64,000 nucleotides of DNA from Xanthomonas melonis (GCF_020783655.1 NZ_JAJGQH010000022.1:1-64000), one strand, 5' to 3'; numbered from the stretch's first letter, positions 49,217 through 58,995 are shown. The notes: generated by a model from the letters alone, not told the origin. Numbers and translations: made by a program.

Positions 49217-50278
49217 ATGTTCTCTTCCCCCACCCGGTTGCGCCGGCTGCTTAGCTGCGCGCGCATGTCGTTGCTGCTGCTGTTGCTCGTCCTCATGCCG
49301 TTGGCGCAGGCACAGAGCGGCAACCGGCTGAAGTTCGTCGGCGTCAATCTCTCTGGCGCAGAGATCAAATCCTCGCAAAAACCCGGCATCGCCGGCGTCG
49401 ACTACCGCTATCCCGACGCCGATGAGTACGACTACTTCGCCGGCAAGCAGATGAACACGATCCGCTTGCCCATCCTGTGGGAGCGCCTGCAGCCCAGAGC
49501 CGGCGGTGCACTGGATCCAGCGCAGCTGGCCGCGATCCGGCAGGCCGTCGCCAACGCCAAGGCGTCCAAGATGTACTTGATCCTGGACGTGCACAATTAC
49601 GCCAGGTACTACGGGCAGAAGATCGGCAGCACGCGCGTACCGATCGCCACCTTCGCCGATCTATGGCGGCGGCTGGCCCTCGCCTTCAAGAACGACAACA
49701 GCGTGATCTTCGGCCTGATGAACGAGCCTTACGGTATCGATCCACGCGCCTGGGCCGGCGCCGCACAGGCATCCATCGACACGATTCGCAAGACCGGCGC
49801 CAATAACCTGATCCTGGTACCGGGCGCGCTGTGGAGCGGGGCGCACAGTTGGTACTCGACCGTTGCCGGCCAATCCAACGCGGTGGCCATGGCGTCCATC
49901 AACGATCCGCTGAACCGCTATGCCATCGAGGTGCATCAGTATCTGGATGCCGATTCCAGCGGCACCACCGCCGGCTGCGTCAGCGCCACCGTCGGCGTGG
50001 AGCGCTTGCGCAGTTTTACCCAATGGCTGCGCATCCACCGCAAGCGCGGCTTTCTGGGCGAATTCGGCACCGCCAACAACGTCACCTGCAATCGCGCACT
50101 GGAAGGCATGTTGGGGTATCTGGAGGGCAATGGCGATGTCTGGTTGGGCTGGACATGGTGGGCTGCTGGCGCATGGTGGAGGGCACGTTATCCGTTCAAC
50201 GTGCATCCCGACGCCCAGGGGCGCGACAAACCGCAGATGGCACTGCTGAGCGCGCGCGCCGCGCGACGCGCCAAGTAG
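49217..50278 (+). CDS. GH5 endoglucanase (cellulase) 2
   Basis: 353 residues from ATG 49217; AGGAG is about 6 bases upstream. Signal peptide about 1-33 with a long Leu-rich core. GH5 barrel with Glu170 as acid/base (IFGLMNEPYG) and Glu282 as nucleophile (GFLGEFGTA). It resembles cellulase 3 more closely than cellulase 1 (shared HQYLDADSSGT). No carbohydrate-binding module. A hairpin follows at 50300. Confidence 0.92.
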   Translation: MFSSPTRLRRLLSCARMSLLLLLLVLMPLAQAQSGNRLKFVGVNLSGAEIKSSQKPGIAGVDYRYPDADEYDYFAGKQMNTIRLPILWERLQPRAGGALDPAQLAAIRQAVANAKASKMYLILDVHNYARYYGQKIGSTRVPIATFADLWRRLALAFKNDNSVIFGLMNEPYGIDPRAWAGAAQASIDTIRKTGANNLILVPGALWSGAHSWYSTVAGQSNAVAMASINDPLNRYAIEVHQYLDADSSGTTAGCVSATVGVERLRSFTQWLRIHRKRGFLGEFGTANNVTCNRALEGMLGYLEGNGDVWLGWTWWAAGAWWRARYPFNVHPDAQGRDKPQMALLSARAARRAK

Positions 50279-50671
50279 ACGACACGTTCCGGGGACACGC
50301 AGGCGCGGTGACCACCGCGCCTGTCGCATGCGGCGGTCGCCGATGGTCGCCTGCGCCGCGCGTCGGTAGGCCGGCGTCACCGCACCGACAGCAGGCGCAT
50401 CCATACGCCCGGTTGCTGACGCAGGTACGGCCTTTGCCGCGATGCCGCTGACGTGGCATCGCGCCATTCGCCTCGAGCGTACCAGCGCCTTACGACAAGC
50501 GTGCTCTACGCACTTCATGACTGCGGATGAATCCACACATTCAGCCGCGTTCAGTGAAGACGGCGTTTAGGCACGGCCGATGCACTGCTGTGCATCGATG
50601 CGCCGCACTGCGCGCAGATCGTACGCAATCAGCTGCGACGCATCCCCCACCTCGTCGCCAGGAGTCTTTCC
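50279..50671. other. 393-bp intergenic region between cellulases 2 and 3
   Basis: Apart from the hairpin at 50300-50323 no feature is supported. It should hold the promoter of cellulase 3. Confidence 0.35.
50300..50323 (+). terminator. Hairpin after cellulase 2
   Basis: Perfect 10-bp stem CAGGCGCGGT / ACCGCGCCTG with a GACC loop, 22 bases after the stop. There is no T tract, so it may be a Rho-associated or stabilising structure rather than an intrinsic terminator. Confidence 0.5.
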
Positions 50672-51751
50672 ATGTCTGTCGTTTCTGTCCCGCCACGCGG
50701 CATCGTTCGCTGCGTCCTGTTGCTGCTTCTGCTCGGCATGTTGCCGCAGGTGCAGGCACAAACCCGCGCGCTCACGTATGCCGGCGTCAATCTGTCCGGC
50801 GCGGAGTTCGCTTCCTCGAAAAAACCCGGGGTCCTCAACAAGGATTACATGTACGCCTCGGCCAGCGATTACAGTTATTTCGCCGGCGTCGGCATGAATA
50901 CCGTGCGCCTTCCCATCCTGTGGGAACGCCTGCAGCCCAGCGCGCGCGGCGAGCTGGATCCGGCGCAACTGGCGCTGGTGCAACAGGCGGTGGCACGCGC
51001 CAAGGCATCGGGCATGTACCTGGTGCTGGATATCCATAACTACGCCAAGTACTACGGCTACCTGATCGGCGGGCCGGAAGTTCCGGTTGCCACCTTCACC
51101 GATCTGTGGCGTCGCCTGGCGCTGGTGTTCAAAGGCGACAACGCTGTGATCTTCGGGCTGATGAACGAGCCTTACAACATCTCGTCCAGTCAGTGGGCCG
51201 GCGCCGCACAGGCAGCCATCGACACCATCCGTGCCACCGGTGCCGACAATCTGATCCTGGTGCCGGGGGCGTCGTGGACCGGTGCGCACAGCTGGTACTC
51301 GCCGACCAGCGATGGGTACTCCAACGCCGTTGCACTGGCCTCCATCTACGACCCGCTCAATCGGTACGCCTTCGAAGTGCATCAGTATCTGGACGCCGAT
51401 TCCAGCGGTACCAGCAGCGTTTGCGTCAGCCCCACCATCGGTGCCGATCGCCTGCGCAACTTCACCCAGTGGCTGCGCATCCACAACAAGCGCGGTTTTC
51501 TGGCCGAGTTCGGTACCGCCAACAATGCAGTGTGCAACCAGGCACTGCAGGGCATGCTCGCCTTCCTGGAGACCAACGCCGATGTGTGGTTGGGCTGGAC
51601 CTGGTGGGCGGCCGGCTCGTGGTGGAATCTTTCCTACGCCTACAACGTGCACCCCAACAAGGACGGGACCGCCAAGCCGCAGATGTCGATCCTGTCGCCG
51701 CAGGCGACGCGAACGACACGCGCAGCCGGCGTCATGCGTTCCAAGCGCTGA
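50672..51751 (+). CDS. GH5 endoglucanase (cellulase) 3
   Basis: 359 residues; CAGGAGTC lies about 7 bases before ATG 50672. Signal peptide about 1-29. The GH5 acid/base is Glu166 (IFGLMNEPYN) and the nucleophile Glu279 (GFLAEFGTA). HQYLDADSSGT is shared with cellulase 2. The C-terminus is slightly extended and basic. Three adjacent copies suggest gene duplication with different substrate preference or expression; the sequence does not show which. Confidence 0.92.
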   Translation: MSVVSVPPRGIVRCVLLLLLLGMLPQVQAQTRALTYAGVNLSGAEFASSKKPGVLNKDYMYASASDYSYFAGVGMNTVRLPILWERLQPSARGELDPAQLALVQQAVARAKASGMYLVLDIHNYAKYYGYLIGGPEVPVATFTDLWRRLALVFKGDNAVIFGLMNEPYNISSSQWAGAAQAAIDTIRATGADNLILVPGASWTGAHSWYSPTSDGYSNAVALASIYDPLNRYAFEVHQYLDADSSGTSSVCVSPTIGADRLRNFTQWLRIHNKRGFLAEFGTANNAVCNQALQGMLAFLETNADVWLGWTWWAAGSWWNLSYAYNVHPNKDGTAKPQMSILSPQATRTTRAAGVMRSKR

Positions 51752-51773
51752 GGACAAGTGATGCAGAACGAGG

Positions 51774-51795
51774 AGAGCCGCCGCAAGGCGGCTCT
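51774..51795 (+). terminator. Hairpin after cellulase 3
   Basis: A 9-bp stem AGAGCCGCC / GGCGGCTCT closed by a GCAA loop, 23 bases after the stop. Only a short T-containing stretch follows, so termination is plausible but not certain. Confidence 0.55.
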
Positions 51796-52020
51796 TCGGT
51801 CGTGGCCACGCAGCGGTGGCCCATCCCTGCAGGCGCAGGACAAACTGGCGGTACCGGTTTGGATGCCTGGACCTGCATGTCATCACCACGCAGAGGACGA
51901 CAGCGAGGATCACGCCGATTTCAGGTGCATGAACTTCCTCTGCAGCCGTTCTGCGTTTTTCACCTGCCATCGATTACGGCGGGCTCAGCATCGGCGCACT
52001 TCACTGTGAGGAGCACGACG

Positions 52021-52464
52021 ATGACGCAGCGATTGATGAAAACCGCCTTGGTCGGGGCGCTGGCGCTGGCCTCGTACGCGATGGTCGCGCAGGCGGCCGA
52101 CAAGCCGGCCAAAGCGCTGACCAGCAACGAGGTCACCCGCATGCTGACCGCCAAGGGCTACACCAAGGTGCACGACGTCAAGTTCGAACACGGCGTGTGG
52201 ACGGCAGACGCACGCAGCGGAGATGGCAAGGATGTCGACGTGCACATCGATCCGGTCACCGGCCGCATCTATGGCGATCAGACCACCTCGCGCCTGACCG
52301 AAGCGGACGTACGCGCCGCCCTCTCCACCGGCGGCTATTCCGAGGTGCACGACCTGGAGTTCAAGGACGGTCTGTGGAAGGCCGATGCCAAGCGCGACGG
52401 GCGGAAGGTGGAACTGCATGTGGACCCGGAAGACGGCCACGTGGTCAGCGCCGAACAGGATTGA
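52021..52464 (+). CDS. Secreted protein with two PepSY-like repeats
   Basis: 147 residues from ATG 52021, with GGAG about 10 bases upstream. Signal peptide about 1-26 (AQA|AD). Two similar halves follow: TSNEVTRMLTAKGYTKVHDV then VDVHIDPVTGRIYGD, and TEADVRAALSTGGYSEVHDL then VELHVDPEDGHVVSA. This is the PepSY pattern, often linked to inhibition or control of extracytoplasmic peptidases or to signalling. Periplasmic, function unknown. It lies after the cellulases but is 269 bases away and not obviously cotranscribed; it converges on the M28 peptidase gene. Confidence 0.82.
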   Translation: MTQRLMKTALVGALALASYAMVAQAADKPAKALTSNEVTRMLTAKGYTKVHDVKFEHGVWTADARSGDGKDVDVHIDPVTGRIYGDQTTSRLTEADVRAALSTGGYSEVHDLEFKDGLWKADAKRDGRKVELHVDPEDGHVVSAEQD

Positions 52465-52620
52465 TGCGCGGGTGCGTGCTGTCCTGCGTGACGGCGCGTG
52501 CCATTGGCGAAAGCCTCCGAGGCGGTGCTGCCACTGTTTGCCCGGCCGGTCGCTGTCGGCCTGGTGGCAGCGCACATAACCTGCTGCCGGGCATTGGATG
52601 GCAGGCGGCGCAACGCACGA

Positions 52621-52653
52621 ACACAGCGGGCCTCCCAGGGAGGCCCGCTGTGT
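52621..52653. terminator. 15-bp-stem hairpin between convergent genes
   Basis: A perfect inverted repeat with 15-bp arms (ACACAGCGGGCCTCC) and a 3-base loop lies between the PepSY-like gene and the end of the M28 gene. It has no T tract, but its position suits a shared bidirectional terminator. Confidence 0.7.
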
Positions 52654-52725
52654 CATCGCCCTGCCGTCGTACCGTAACGCTCACCGGCTGCTCCGCCGCA
52701 GGGCGAAGCTGGGCGATCGATTCGC

Positions 52726-54537
52726 TCAGCGAGTCTGCGGCACAGATCTTTTTGCCGGAGCGCTACGCTGCGCTGCGTTGTCCGTCCCGCTTGGCTGCGA
52801 CGCGGCATGTGCGCCCGTTCCCGGCTTGCCGGCCATCATGCGATCGCGTGCCGCCTTGAACGGGTTGCCCGCATACCAGTTCGGCCAACGACCGCCGACC
52901 GCCACTTCCTTGCCCACGCCATACATGGCCTGCAGGTCTTCGATGGTGCCGTCGAGTTTCCAGGTGGCCGCATCGTACTGATCGCCGGGTGCGTGGTAAC
53001 GGTGGCGTCCATAGTCCTGCGCCGCCGCGCGTCCGGCAGCGGTGCCGCCTTCGCGCAGGTCCTCGCCGCCGTCGGCATACAGCGCCGGCACACCGGCCTT
53101 GGCGAAATTGAAGTGGTCCGAACGAAAGTACGAGCCGCTTTCCGGCGTGGCTTCGGCATGCAGGCTGCGGCCCTGCATCGCGGCGATCGGCTTGAGGATG
53201 TCTTCCAGCTCCGAGCTGCCCATGCCCACCACGGTCACATCGCGCGCGCGCCCCGCCACCGACATCGCGTCCAGATTGATCACCGCGGCGATCTTGTCCA
53301 GCGGAAAGCTCGGATTGGCGACGTAGTACTTGGAACCGAGCAGGCCCGATTCCTCCAACGTGACCGCCACGAACACCACCGAGCGTTCCGGCTTGGGCTC
53401 CTGATGGGCGAAGGCGTCGGCGATCTCCAGGATCCCGGCCACGCCGGTGGCGTTGTCGACCGCGCCGTTGTAGATGTTGTCGCCGCTTTCGCCCGGATGC
53501 TTGCCCAGGTGATCCCAGTGCGCCATGTACAGCACCGCCTCGTCGGCATGGGTGGTGCCGGGTAGCACGCCGACCACGTTGCGCGAGGTCTTTTCGGCGA
53601 TGCTGCTCTTCAGATCCACCGACCAGCTGGCCTTCAACGGCACCGGCTTGAAGCCGCGCTTGCCGGCGTCCTTGTAAGCCTGCGCCAGATCCAGCCCGGC
53701 ATCGGCGAACAGCTGCTTGGCCGTCTCGGCGCTGATCCAGCCCTGCACCGGCAACCGCGGATCCGGATCCTCCTTGGCTGGCAGGTCGTACTGGGGACCG
53801 GACCAGGAGTTCTTCACCACGTCCCAGCCATAGCTGGCGCCAGGGGTGTCGTGCACGATCAACGCCGCCGCCGCGCCCTTGCGCGCAGCTTCTTCGAACT
53901 TGTAGGTCCAGCGCCCGTAGTAGGTCATGCGCTTGCCGTCGAACAGCTTGGCATCATTGCTGTGGAAGCCCGGGTCGTTGACGAACATCACCACCGTCTT
54001 GCCCTTCCAGTCCTGGCCGGCGTAATCGTTCCATTGCTGCTCGGGCGCATCCACGCCATAGCCGACGAACACCAGCTCGCTGTTGTCCAGCTTGACCTCG
54101 GGCTGCCCGGTGCGGGTGCCCACCACGATGTCGGGACCGAAGGCCAGCGTGCGGGTCCGCTCACCGCTGCGCAGGCTGGGCGCGGTGGCGGCATCGGCAG
54201 TGGTCTCCACCATCGGCACTTCCTGGTACCAGCTGTCGCCATTGCCCGGCTGCAGGCCGATGCGCTGCATCTGGTCGCGAATATAGGTGACGGTCTTTTC
54301 TTCGCCGGCAGTGCCCGGACCGCGGCCTTCGAAATCGTCCGAAGCCAGTGTCTTGACCAGCTCGGCGAAGTCGCCTTGGGTCAGCTCGGGCGAGAACGCA
54401 TGCCGACTCGGCGGTGCGCTGGGCGCGGTCTCGGCCGGCGTCTGCGCCGTCGGTGCAGCCGGCGCATCGGCAGCGTCGCGCTGGCAGCCGGCCAGGGCCA
54501 GGCTCGCGGACAGGCACAACAGGATCTTGCGGGGCAT
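52726..54537 (-). CDS. M28-family zinc aminopeptidase, lipoprotein
   Basis: 603 residues. Lipobox LAGC with Cys18, then a Pro/Ala-rich linker. The peptidase domain is the M28 type with an inserted PA-like domain. Zinc-binding features are AHWDHLGKHPG then NIYNGAVDNATGVAGILEIA, with ..VAVTLEESGLLGSKYY.. as the second site. Family members remove N-terminal residues from extracytoplasmic peptides. The C-terminal 40 residues are Ser/Ala/Arg-rich and probably disordered. It is separate from the repeat-protein gene upstream by 267 bases. Confidence 0.9.
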   Translation of the reverse strand: MPRKILLCLSASLALAGCQRDAADAPAAPTAQTPAETAPSAPPSRHAFSPELTQGDFAELVKTLASDDFEGRGPGTAGEEKTVTYIRDQMQRIGLQPGNGDSWYQEVPMVETTADAATAPSLRSGERTRTLAFGPDIVVGTRTGQPEVKLDNSELVFVGYGVDAPEQQWNDYAGQDWKGKTVVMFVNDPGFHSNDAKLFDGKRMTYYGRWTYKFEEAARKGAAAALIVHDTPGASYGWDVVKNSWSGPQYDLPAKEDPDPRLPVQGWISAETAKQLFADAGLDLAQAYKDAGKRGFKPVPLKASWSVDLKSSIAEKTSRNVVGVLPGTTHADEAVLYMAHWDHLGKHPGESGDNIYNGAVDNATGVAGILEIADAFAHQEPKPERSVVFVAVTLEESGLLGSKYYVANPSFPLDKIAAVINLDAMSVAGRARDVTVVGMGSSELEDILKPIAAMQGRSLHAEATPESGSYFRSDHFNFAKAGVPALYADGGEDLREGGTAAGRAAAQDYGRHRYHAPGDQYDAATWKLDGTIEDLQAMYGVGKEVAVGGRWPNWYAGNPFKAARDRMMAGKPGTGAHAASQPSGTDNAAQRSAPAKRSVPQTR

Positions 54538-54804
54538 CGGAATTCCTCGTGCAACCAGGCCCCGATCTTAGAACGTGCGACGGAGGGCGAGGTGAGCATG
54601 GGATTGGCCGCCCCGGACGTACCGCCGATCACCGGCTGGACGCGCGGTCGGGCAGGGCAGCCCGGCCATTACGGCGCTGGCCGGCGGCCGGCTGGCGACG
54701 CGCACGCAGGGCGGCGCTGGCGCCTGTCTGGGCGCCGCACGCCACGATGGGCCCTGCGTAGCGTGCATGCCGGGCACCGTTGCCCGCATGCGCGGGCGAG
54801 GGCT

Positions 54805-55461
54805 TCAGTCCTGCGGTGCCACGTCGCTGTCGAAGCTGCGCGCGGTGGCGCCGCTGACCGCACCGATCTTGGCGGTGCGGTGCACGTACAGGCTCACCTC
54901 GCGTTCGAACTGCAGCGGCCCGTCGACGACGGCATTCGGGCCGATCACCACCCGCGGCTTGCGCGCCGGCTTGAATGCGAAACTGAAGTTCGGTTTTTCG
55001 ACCTGGATACCACCGTGGACGTGCGAATCGACGCCCACGGTGATGTCGCCGTTGACCGTCTCGATGCCTTTGCCGAGGTCGGTACCCACCAGCCCGATAC
55101 CACCATTGACCGTTTCCACGCCGCCACTGATTCGGCTGCCGCGCTCCACCAGCACGCTGCCGTTGACCGTTTCCAGCCCGCCGGACACGATCACTTTCTG
55201 GCCGACGGAAATCCCGCCGTTGACCGTGGACACGCCACCAGTGCGTGCACCGTTGCCGATCTGGATGCCGCCGTTCACCGTTTCCACATCCTTGGTCTGC
55301 GCGCCGGCGGCGACCTCGATGGAGCCGTTGACCGTTTCCAGGTTGCCGTAGACCTTGCCGGCCTCGGCGCCGATGCGGCCGTTGACCTTGCTGATGTCGT
55401 CGTCGGCCCAGGCGCTCGTGCAGACCAGGGACAACGCCAGGAGAAGATGCGGGGACTTCAT
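54805..55461 (-). CDS. Secreted ETVNG-repeat beta-solenoid-like protein
   Basis: 218 residues with a signal peptide (about 1-19, AWA|DD). Seven copies of a VNG motif ((E/S)TVNGxI in most) stand at residues 26, 44, 62, 80, 99, 118 and 137. The spacing is 18 residues for the first four and 19 for the rest, a register expected of a right-handed beta-solenoid or bactofilin-like stack. The C-terminal part (about 155-218) is non-repetitive and contains RKPRVVIGPNAVVDGPLQF, also bactofilin-like. Function unknown; an envelope scaffold or adhesive role is inference. It is divergent from envC. Confidence 0.8.
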   Translation of the reverse strand: MKSPHLLLALSLVCTSAWADDDISKVNGRIGAEAGKVYGNLETVNGSIEVAAGAQTKDVETVNGGIQIGNGARTGGVSTVNGGISVGQKVIVSGGLETVNGSVLVERGSRISGGVETVNGGIGLVGTDLGKGIETVNGDITVGVDSHVHGGIQVEKPNFSFAFKPARKPRVVIGPNAVVDGPLQFEREVSLYVHRTAKIGAVSGATARSFDSDVAPQD

Positions 55462-55520
55462 GCTGAACCTCGTGCGGCAGTGGCGTTCGGGGACGTGGCG
55501 GCGATCACATCACGCTTGGC

Positions 55521-55526
55521 TACAAT
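55521..55526 (+). promoter_or_regulatory. Possible -10 box for envC
   Basis: TACAAT lies 32 bases before the likely envC start, in the 97-bp gap between divergent genes. No convincing -35 box was found. Confidence 0.35.
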
Positions 55527-55558
55527 CGCGCATCTGCCTGAAGTCACTGGACCTTTCG

Positions 55559-56857
55559 TTGCCCCCTTCGCCCGCACCGCTGCCGCACCTGCCGCTCGTC
55601 CGTGCCACTGGCCATGGCCGCCGGTGGTTGTCGGCGGCCGTGCTGGCCTGCCTGCTGCTGGGCAGCGCCGCTGTCACGGCGCAAAGCCAGCGCGAGACCG
55701 AACGCAAGCTGCAGCAGCTGCGCGATGAGCTGAAGACCATCAGCGCCGATCGACGCGAGCTGGAAGGCAAGCGCGGCACCGCCGCCAAACAACTGCGGCA
55801 GGCCGACGAAAAGGTCGCCAGGACCGCGCGCGCGCTCAGCGAGACCGAAGCGGCGATGCGCACGCAGGAACAGCACCTGTCCACGCTGCAGCAGGATCGT
55901 GCGCGCCTGCAGCAGGGCCTGCAGCGCCAGCGCGCGCAGCTGGCAGCTCTGCTGCGCGCCGCCGACCAGGTCGGCCGCAACGCGCCGCTGAAGGTCTTGC
56001 TGTCGCAGGACACGGTTGGCGATGCCACGCGCATGCTGGCCGATCACCGCTATGTGCAGAACGCCCGTGCACAACAGATCCACGCGCTCACCACCCAGCT
56101 GGATGCGTTGGCGAAGGTGGAACAGGACATCGCTAGCCGCCGTCAGGCGCTGGATGCCGCACGCGCGCAGCAGAAGGCGCAGGCGGCAACCCTGCAGAAG
56201 GATCGCTCGCAACAGGCCGCCACCGTCGCCCAGCTGGACGACCGCTACAAGCAACGCGCCGAACGCGAGAAAGCCCTGGGCCAGGACGCCAAGGCACTGG
56301 AGCAGCTACTGGCCAACTTGCGCGCCGCCGCTGCCAAGGCCGAAGCCGAACGCCGTGCTGCCGCCAGACACGCCGCCGCCGAAGCCGCCGCGCAGGCCAA
56401 GCGCGGCAAGTCCGAGCGCCCCGAGCGCGCCGGCAAGACCCCGCCCAAGGTCGTCGCCAGCGCGCCAGCGCCCAAGGTGGGCGGACTCAGCTGGCCGGTG
56501 GCCGGCAATCTGCTGGCACGCTTCAACGCCACCTTGCCCGATGGCCACACCAGCAAGGGCGTGCTGATCGGCGCGCCCAAGGGCAGCACGGTCACCGCGG
56601 TGGCCGACGGCACCGTGGTGTTCTCCGACTGGATGACCGGCTACGGCATGATCCTGATCGTCGATCACGGCAACGGCTACATGAGCCTGTACGCGCACAA
56701 CGACACCTTGTTGCGCGATGCCGGCGCGTCGATCAAGCGCGGCGACGCGGTGGCCAAGGTCGGCAGCTCTGGCGGGCAGGGCGTGCCTGCGCTGTATTTC
56801 GAACTGCGCCGCAACGGGCAGCCGGTGGATCCATCGAGCTGGTTGCAGCGGCGCTAG
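55559..56857 (+). CDS. envC: Murein hydrolase activator EnvC
   Basis: About 432 residues from TTG 55559; the start is uncertain because no in-frame ATG is suitably placed. A signal-like hydrophobic helix (about 22-40) is followed by a long coiled coil (about 45-290) and a C-terminal LytM domain. The LytM domain keeps LYAHND but lacks the first metal-binding His-x3-Asp (SKGVLIGAP instead) and has ALYFELR in place of the final His. It is therefore the non-catalytic EnvC type, which activates amidases during cell separation. A peptidase gene follows 280 bases on. Confidence 0.9.
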   Translation: MPPSPAPLPHLPLVRATGHGRRWLSAAVLACLLLGSAAVTAQSQRETERKLQQLRDELKTISADRRELEGKRGTAAKQLRQADEKVARTARALSETEAAMRTQEQHLSTLQQDRARLQQGLQRQRAQLAALLRAADQVGRNAPLKVLLSQDTVGDATRMLADHRYVQNARAQQIHALTTQLDALAKVEQDIASRRQALDAARAQQKAQAATLQKDRSQQAATVAQLDDRYKQRAEREKALGQDAKALEQLLANLRAAAAKAEAERRAAARHAAAEAAAQAKRGKSERPERAGKTPPKVVASAPAPKVGGLSWPVAGNLLARFNATLPDGHTSKGVLIGAPKGSTVTAVADGTVVFSDWMTGYGMILIVDHGNGYMSLYAHNDTLLRDAGASIKRGDAVAKVGSSGGQGVPALYFELRRNGQPVDPSSWLQRR

Positions 56858-57137
56858 TCCACGCATGCCGGGCGCATGGGCGCGCAGCTTCGGCAGCTGC
56901 CCGGCGCCACGGCCGCGGATGCGGCGCTGTCTGTCATCGGCGCCGTGGCATGAGCGGCGTCTCCGTGCCCGCAAGCCAGGCCGGCCTGCGGCGGCATGCG
57001 CGATCGCCCGACCGCGGATCGACGCTCGATCGTCGCCACGGCGCACGGCGGCGATTCAACGCGGATTTACCGCCGCTTCGCGCATAATCGCTCGGCTCCG
57101 CGCTGCGGAGCATCTCGTCTCTTTGTCGGAGTGCTTC

Positions 57138-58652
57138 ATGCGCGTAGCCGTCCTGTCCGTTGCCCTGTCGCTGGCTTTGTTCGCGTCGCCTGGTTGGGCG
57201 CAGACCGACCGTCCTGCCGCCGCTGCCACCCAGGCCGCCGCAGACGATCCGCAAGCCAACGAAGCTGCCGTCTCCAAGGTGCCGCTGGACGAGATCCGCC
57301 GTTTCGTCGCGGTGTACAACGCGGTCAAGCAGGCCTATGTGGACCCGGTGGAAGACAAGAAGCTGATGCATGCGGCAGTCCGCGGGCTGCTCTCGGATCT
57401 GGATCCGCACAGCACATACTTCGACAAGGAAGACGCCGAAGCCTTCGACGAACAGGCCAGTGGCGCATACGACGGCATCGGGGTGGAGCTGCAGCAGCAG
57501 CCGGACAACACGCTGAAGGTGATCGCGCCCATCGACGACACCCCGGCCGCGCGCGCCGGCATCCGCGCTGGCGATGTGATCGTGGCCATCGACGGCAAGC
57601 CGATCGACGCCAGCAAGGCGATGGAGCCGCTGCGCGGCGAATCCGGCAGCAAGGTCACCTTGACCATCGTGCGCGACAAAGCACCCAAGCCGTTCGATGT
57701 CACCCTGCAACGCCAGACCATCCGCGTGGCCAGCGTGCGCAGCAAGGTGCTGGAGCCGGGCTACGGCTATATCCGCATCAGCACCTTCCAGGCCGACACC
57801 GGCGCCGATTTCCAGAAGAACCTCAAGCAGCTGCAGGCCGGCGGCAAGCTGCGCGGGCTGGTGCTGGACCTGCGCAGCAACCCGGGCGGCCTGCTGACCT
57901 CGGCAGTGCAGGTAGCCGACGATCTGCTGGACAAGGGCAACATCGTCAGCACCCGCGGGCGCATCTCCATCAGCGATGCCAAGTTCGATGCCACCCCGGG
58001 CGACCTGCTTGGCGGCGCCCCGGTCGTGGTGCTGGTGGACGCCGGCTCGGCCAGCGCCTCCGAAGTGCTGGCCGGCGCGCTGCGCGACAACCAGCGCGCA
58101 CGCATCATCGGCAGCCGCACCTTCGGCAAGGGCTCGGTGCAGACCGTGCTGCCGCTGGACAACGGCGATTCGGTCAAGCTCACCACCGCGCGCTATTACA
58201 CGCCCAGCGGCAAGTCGATCCAGGCCAGCGGCATCGTGCCGGAAGTGCAGCTGATGCCCGAGCCGCAGCCGGGCGATGCGGACGTGCCGGCCAGCCTGAG
58301 CGACTACAGCGAAGCGACCCTGCCAGGCCACCTGCGTGGCGACGCCGAGGGCGAGGAGGGCTATGCCGCCGGCGACGTGCTGCCGGGCGATGGCCCGGTC
58401 GCCGCGGCGCTGGCCGAACTCAAGCAACCCGGCTCGGCGGCCAAGGCGCAGGCCGCGCTCAAGGCCAAGGCGCGGGCCGCGCAGAAGGCCAAGGCCGCCA
58501 AGACCGCCGCCGAGCCCAAGCCGGCCGCCGCGCGCCCAGCAGCGGCCGACAAGCCCAAGCCTGCCGACAAGCCGAGCGAAGCGGCTGAAAAGGCCAAGCC
58601 AGTGCCGCCGGTGGAACCGGCCGCGCCGGCGCCGGCCGAACCGGCCAGGTAA
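57138..58652 (+). CDS. S41 carboxyl-terminal processing protease (CtpA-like)
   Basis: 504 residues from ATG 57138, with GGAG about 7 bases upstream. Signal peptide about 1-21; PDZ domain about 105-180 (GIGVELQQQPDNTLKVIAPI and AGIRAGDVIVAIDG). The catalytic dyad is Ser306 (in GSASASEVLAGA) and Lys331 (in TFGKGSVQT), with LDLRSNPGGLL also typical. The C-terminal 100 residues are Ala/Lys/Pro-rich and disordered. CtpA-type proteases trim periplasmic and cell-wall proteins, and in some bacteria degrade cell-wall endopeptidases. Adjacent envC makes a link to cell-wall remodelling plausible. Confidence 0.93.
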   Translation: MRVAVLSVALSLALFASPGWAQTDRPAAAATQAAADDPQANEAAVSKVPLDEIRRFVAVYNAVKQAYVDPVEDKKLMHAAVRGLLSDLDPHSTYFDKEDAEAFDEQASGAYDGIGVELQQQPDNTLKVIAPIDDTPAARAGIRAGDVIVAIDGKPIDASKAMEPLRGESGSKVTLTIVRDKAPKPFDVTLQRQTIRVASVRSKVLEPGYGYIRISTFQADTGADFQKNLKQLQAGGKLRGLVLDLRSNPGGLLTSAVQVADDLLDKGNIVSTRGRISISDAKFDATPGDLLGGAPVVVLVDAGSASASEVLAGALRDNQRARIIGSRTFGKGSVQTVLPLDNGDSVKLTTARYYTPSGKSIQASGIVPEVQLMPEPQPGDADVPASLSDYSEATLPGHLRGDAEGEEGYAAGDVLPGDGPVAAALAELKQPGSAAKAQAALKAKARAAQKAKAAKTAAEPKPAAARPAAADKPKPADKPSEAAEKAKPVPPVEPAAPAPAEPAR

Positions 58653-58995
58653 TCCGGCCAGCGCGTGGCGGGTGAATCACGCGCTGCGCGCCGGGCCGAT
58701 CGAGACGCGTCGGCACTGCCACGCCGCCTGCACACATCCCGGGATCATCCGGCCATCAAAACGCCGGCTGGGTTGGACCCCGAGGCGTCGGTAGGAGCGG
58801 ACCTGACCGTGACGAGCGGATCCCAATTGCGCGATCACCCGTACTTCAACGCATCGGCGTCGACCAACCGTTCGGCCCATTCGCAGGGGTCAGGAGCCAA
58901 CGCACCCCACAGCTGTATCGCGTGGCCGTGCAGGCGCTACGGGCAGGACAGCTGACGCACCGCGCCCTGGTGAGCGTCGGGCAGCACGATGCGCG
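58653..58995. other. 343-bp region between convergent genes
   Basis: No ORF, repeat or T-tract terminator is supported here. Confidence 0.35.

Noticed and set aside
47650-50671. PIP boxes (TTCGC-N15-TTCGC) upstream of the cellulases
   Set aside because: Single TTCGC words occur, but no pair with the right spacing was found by eye.
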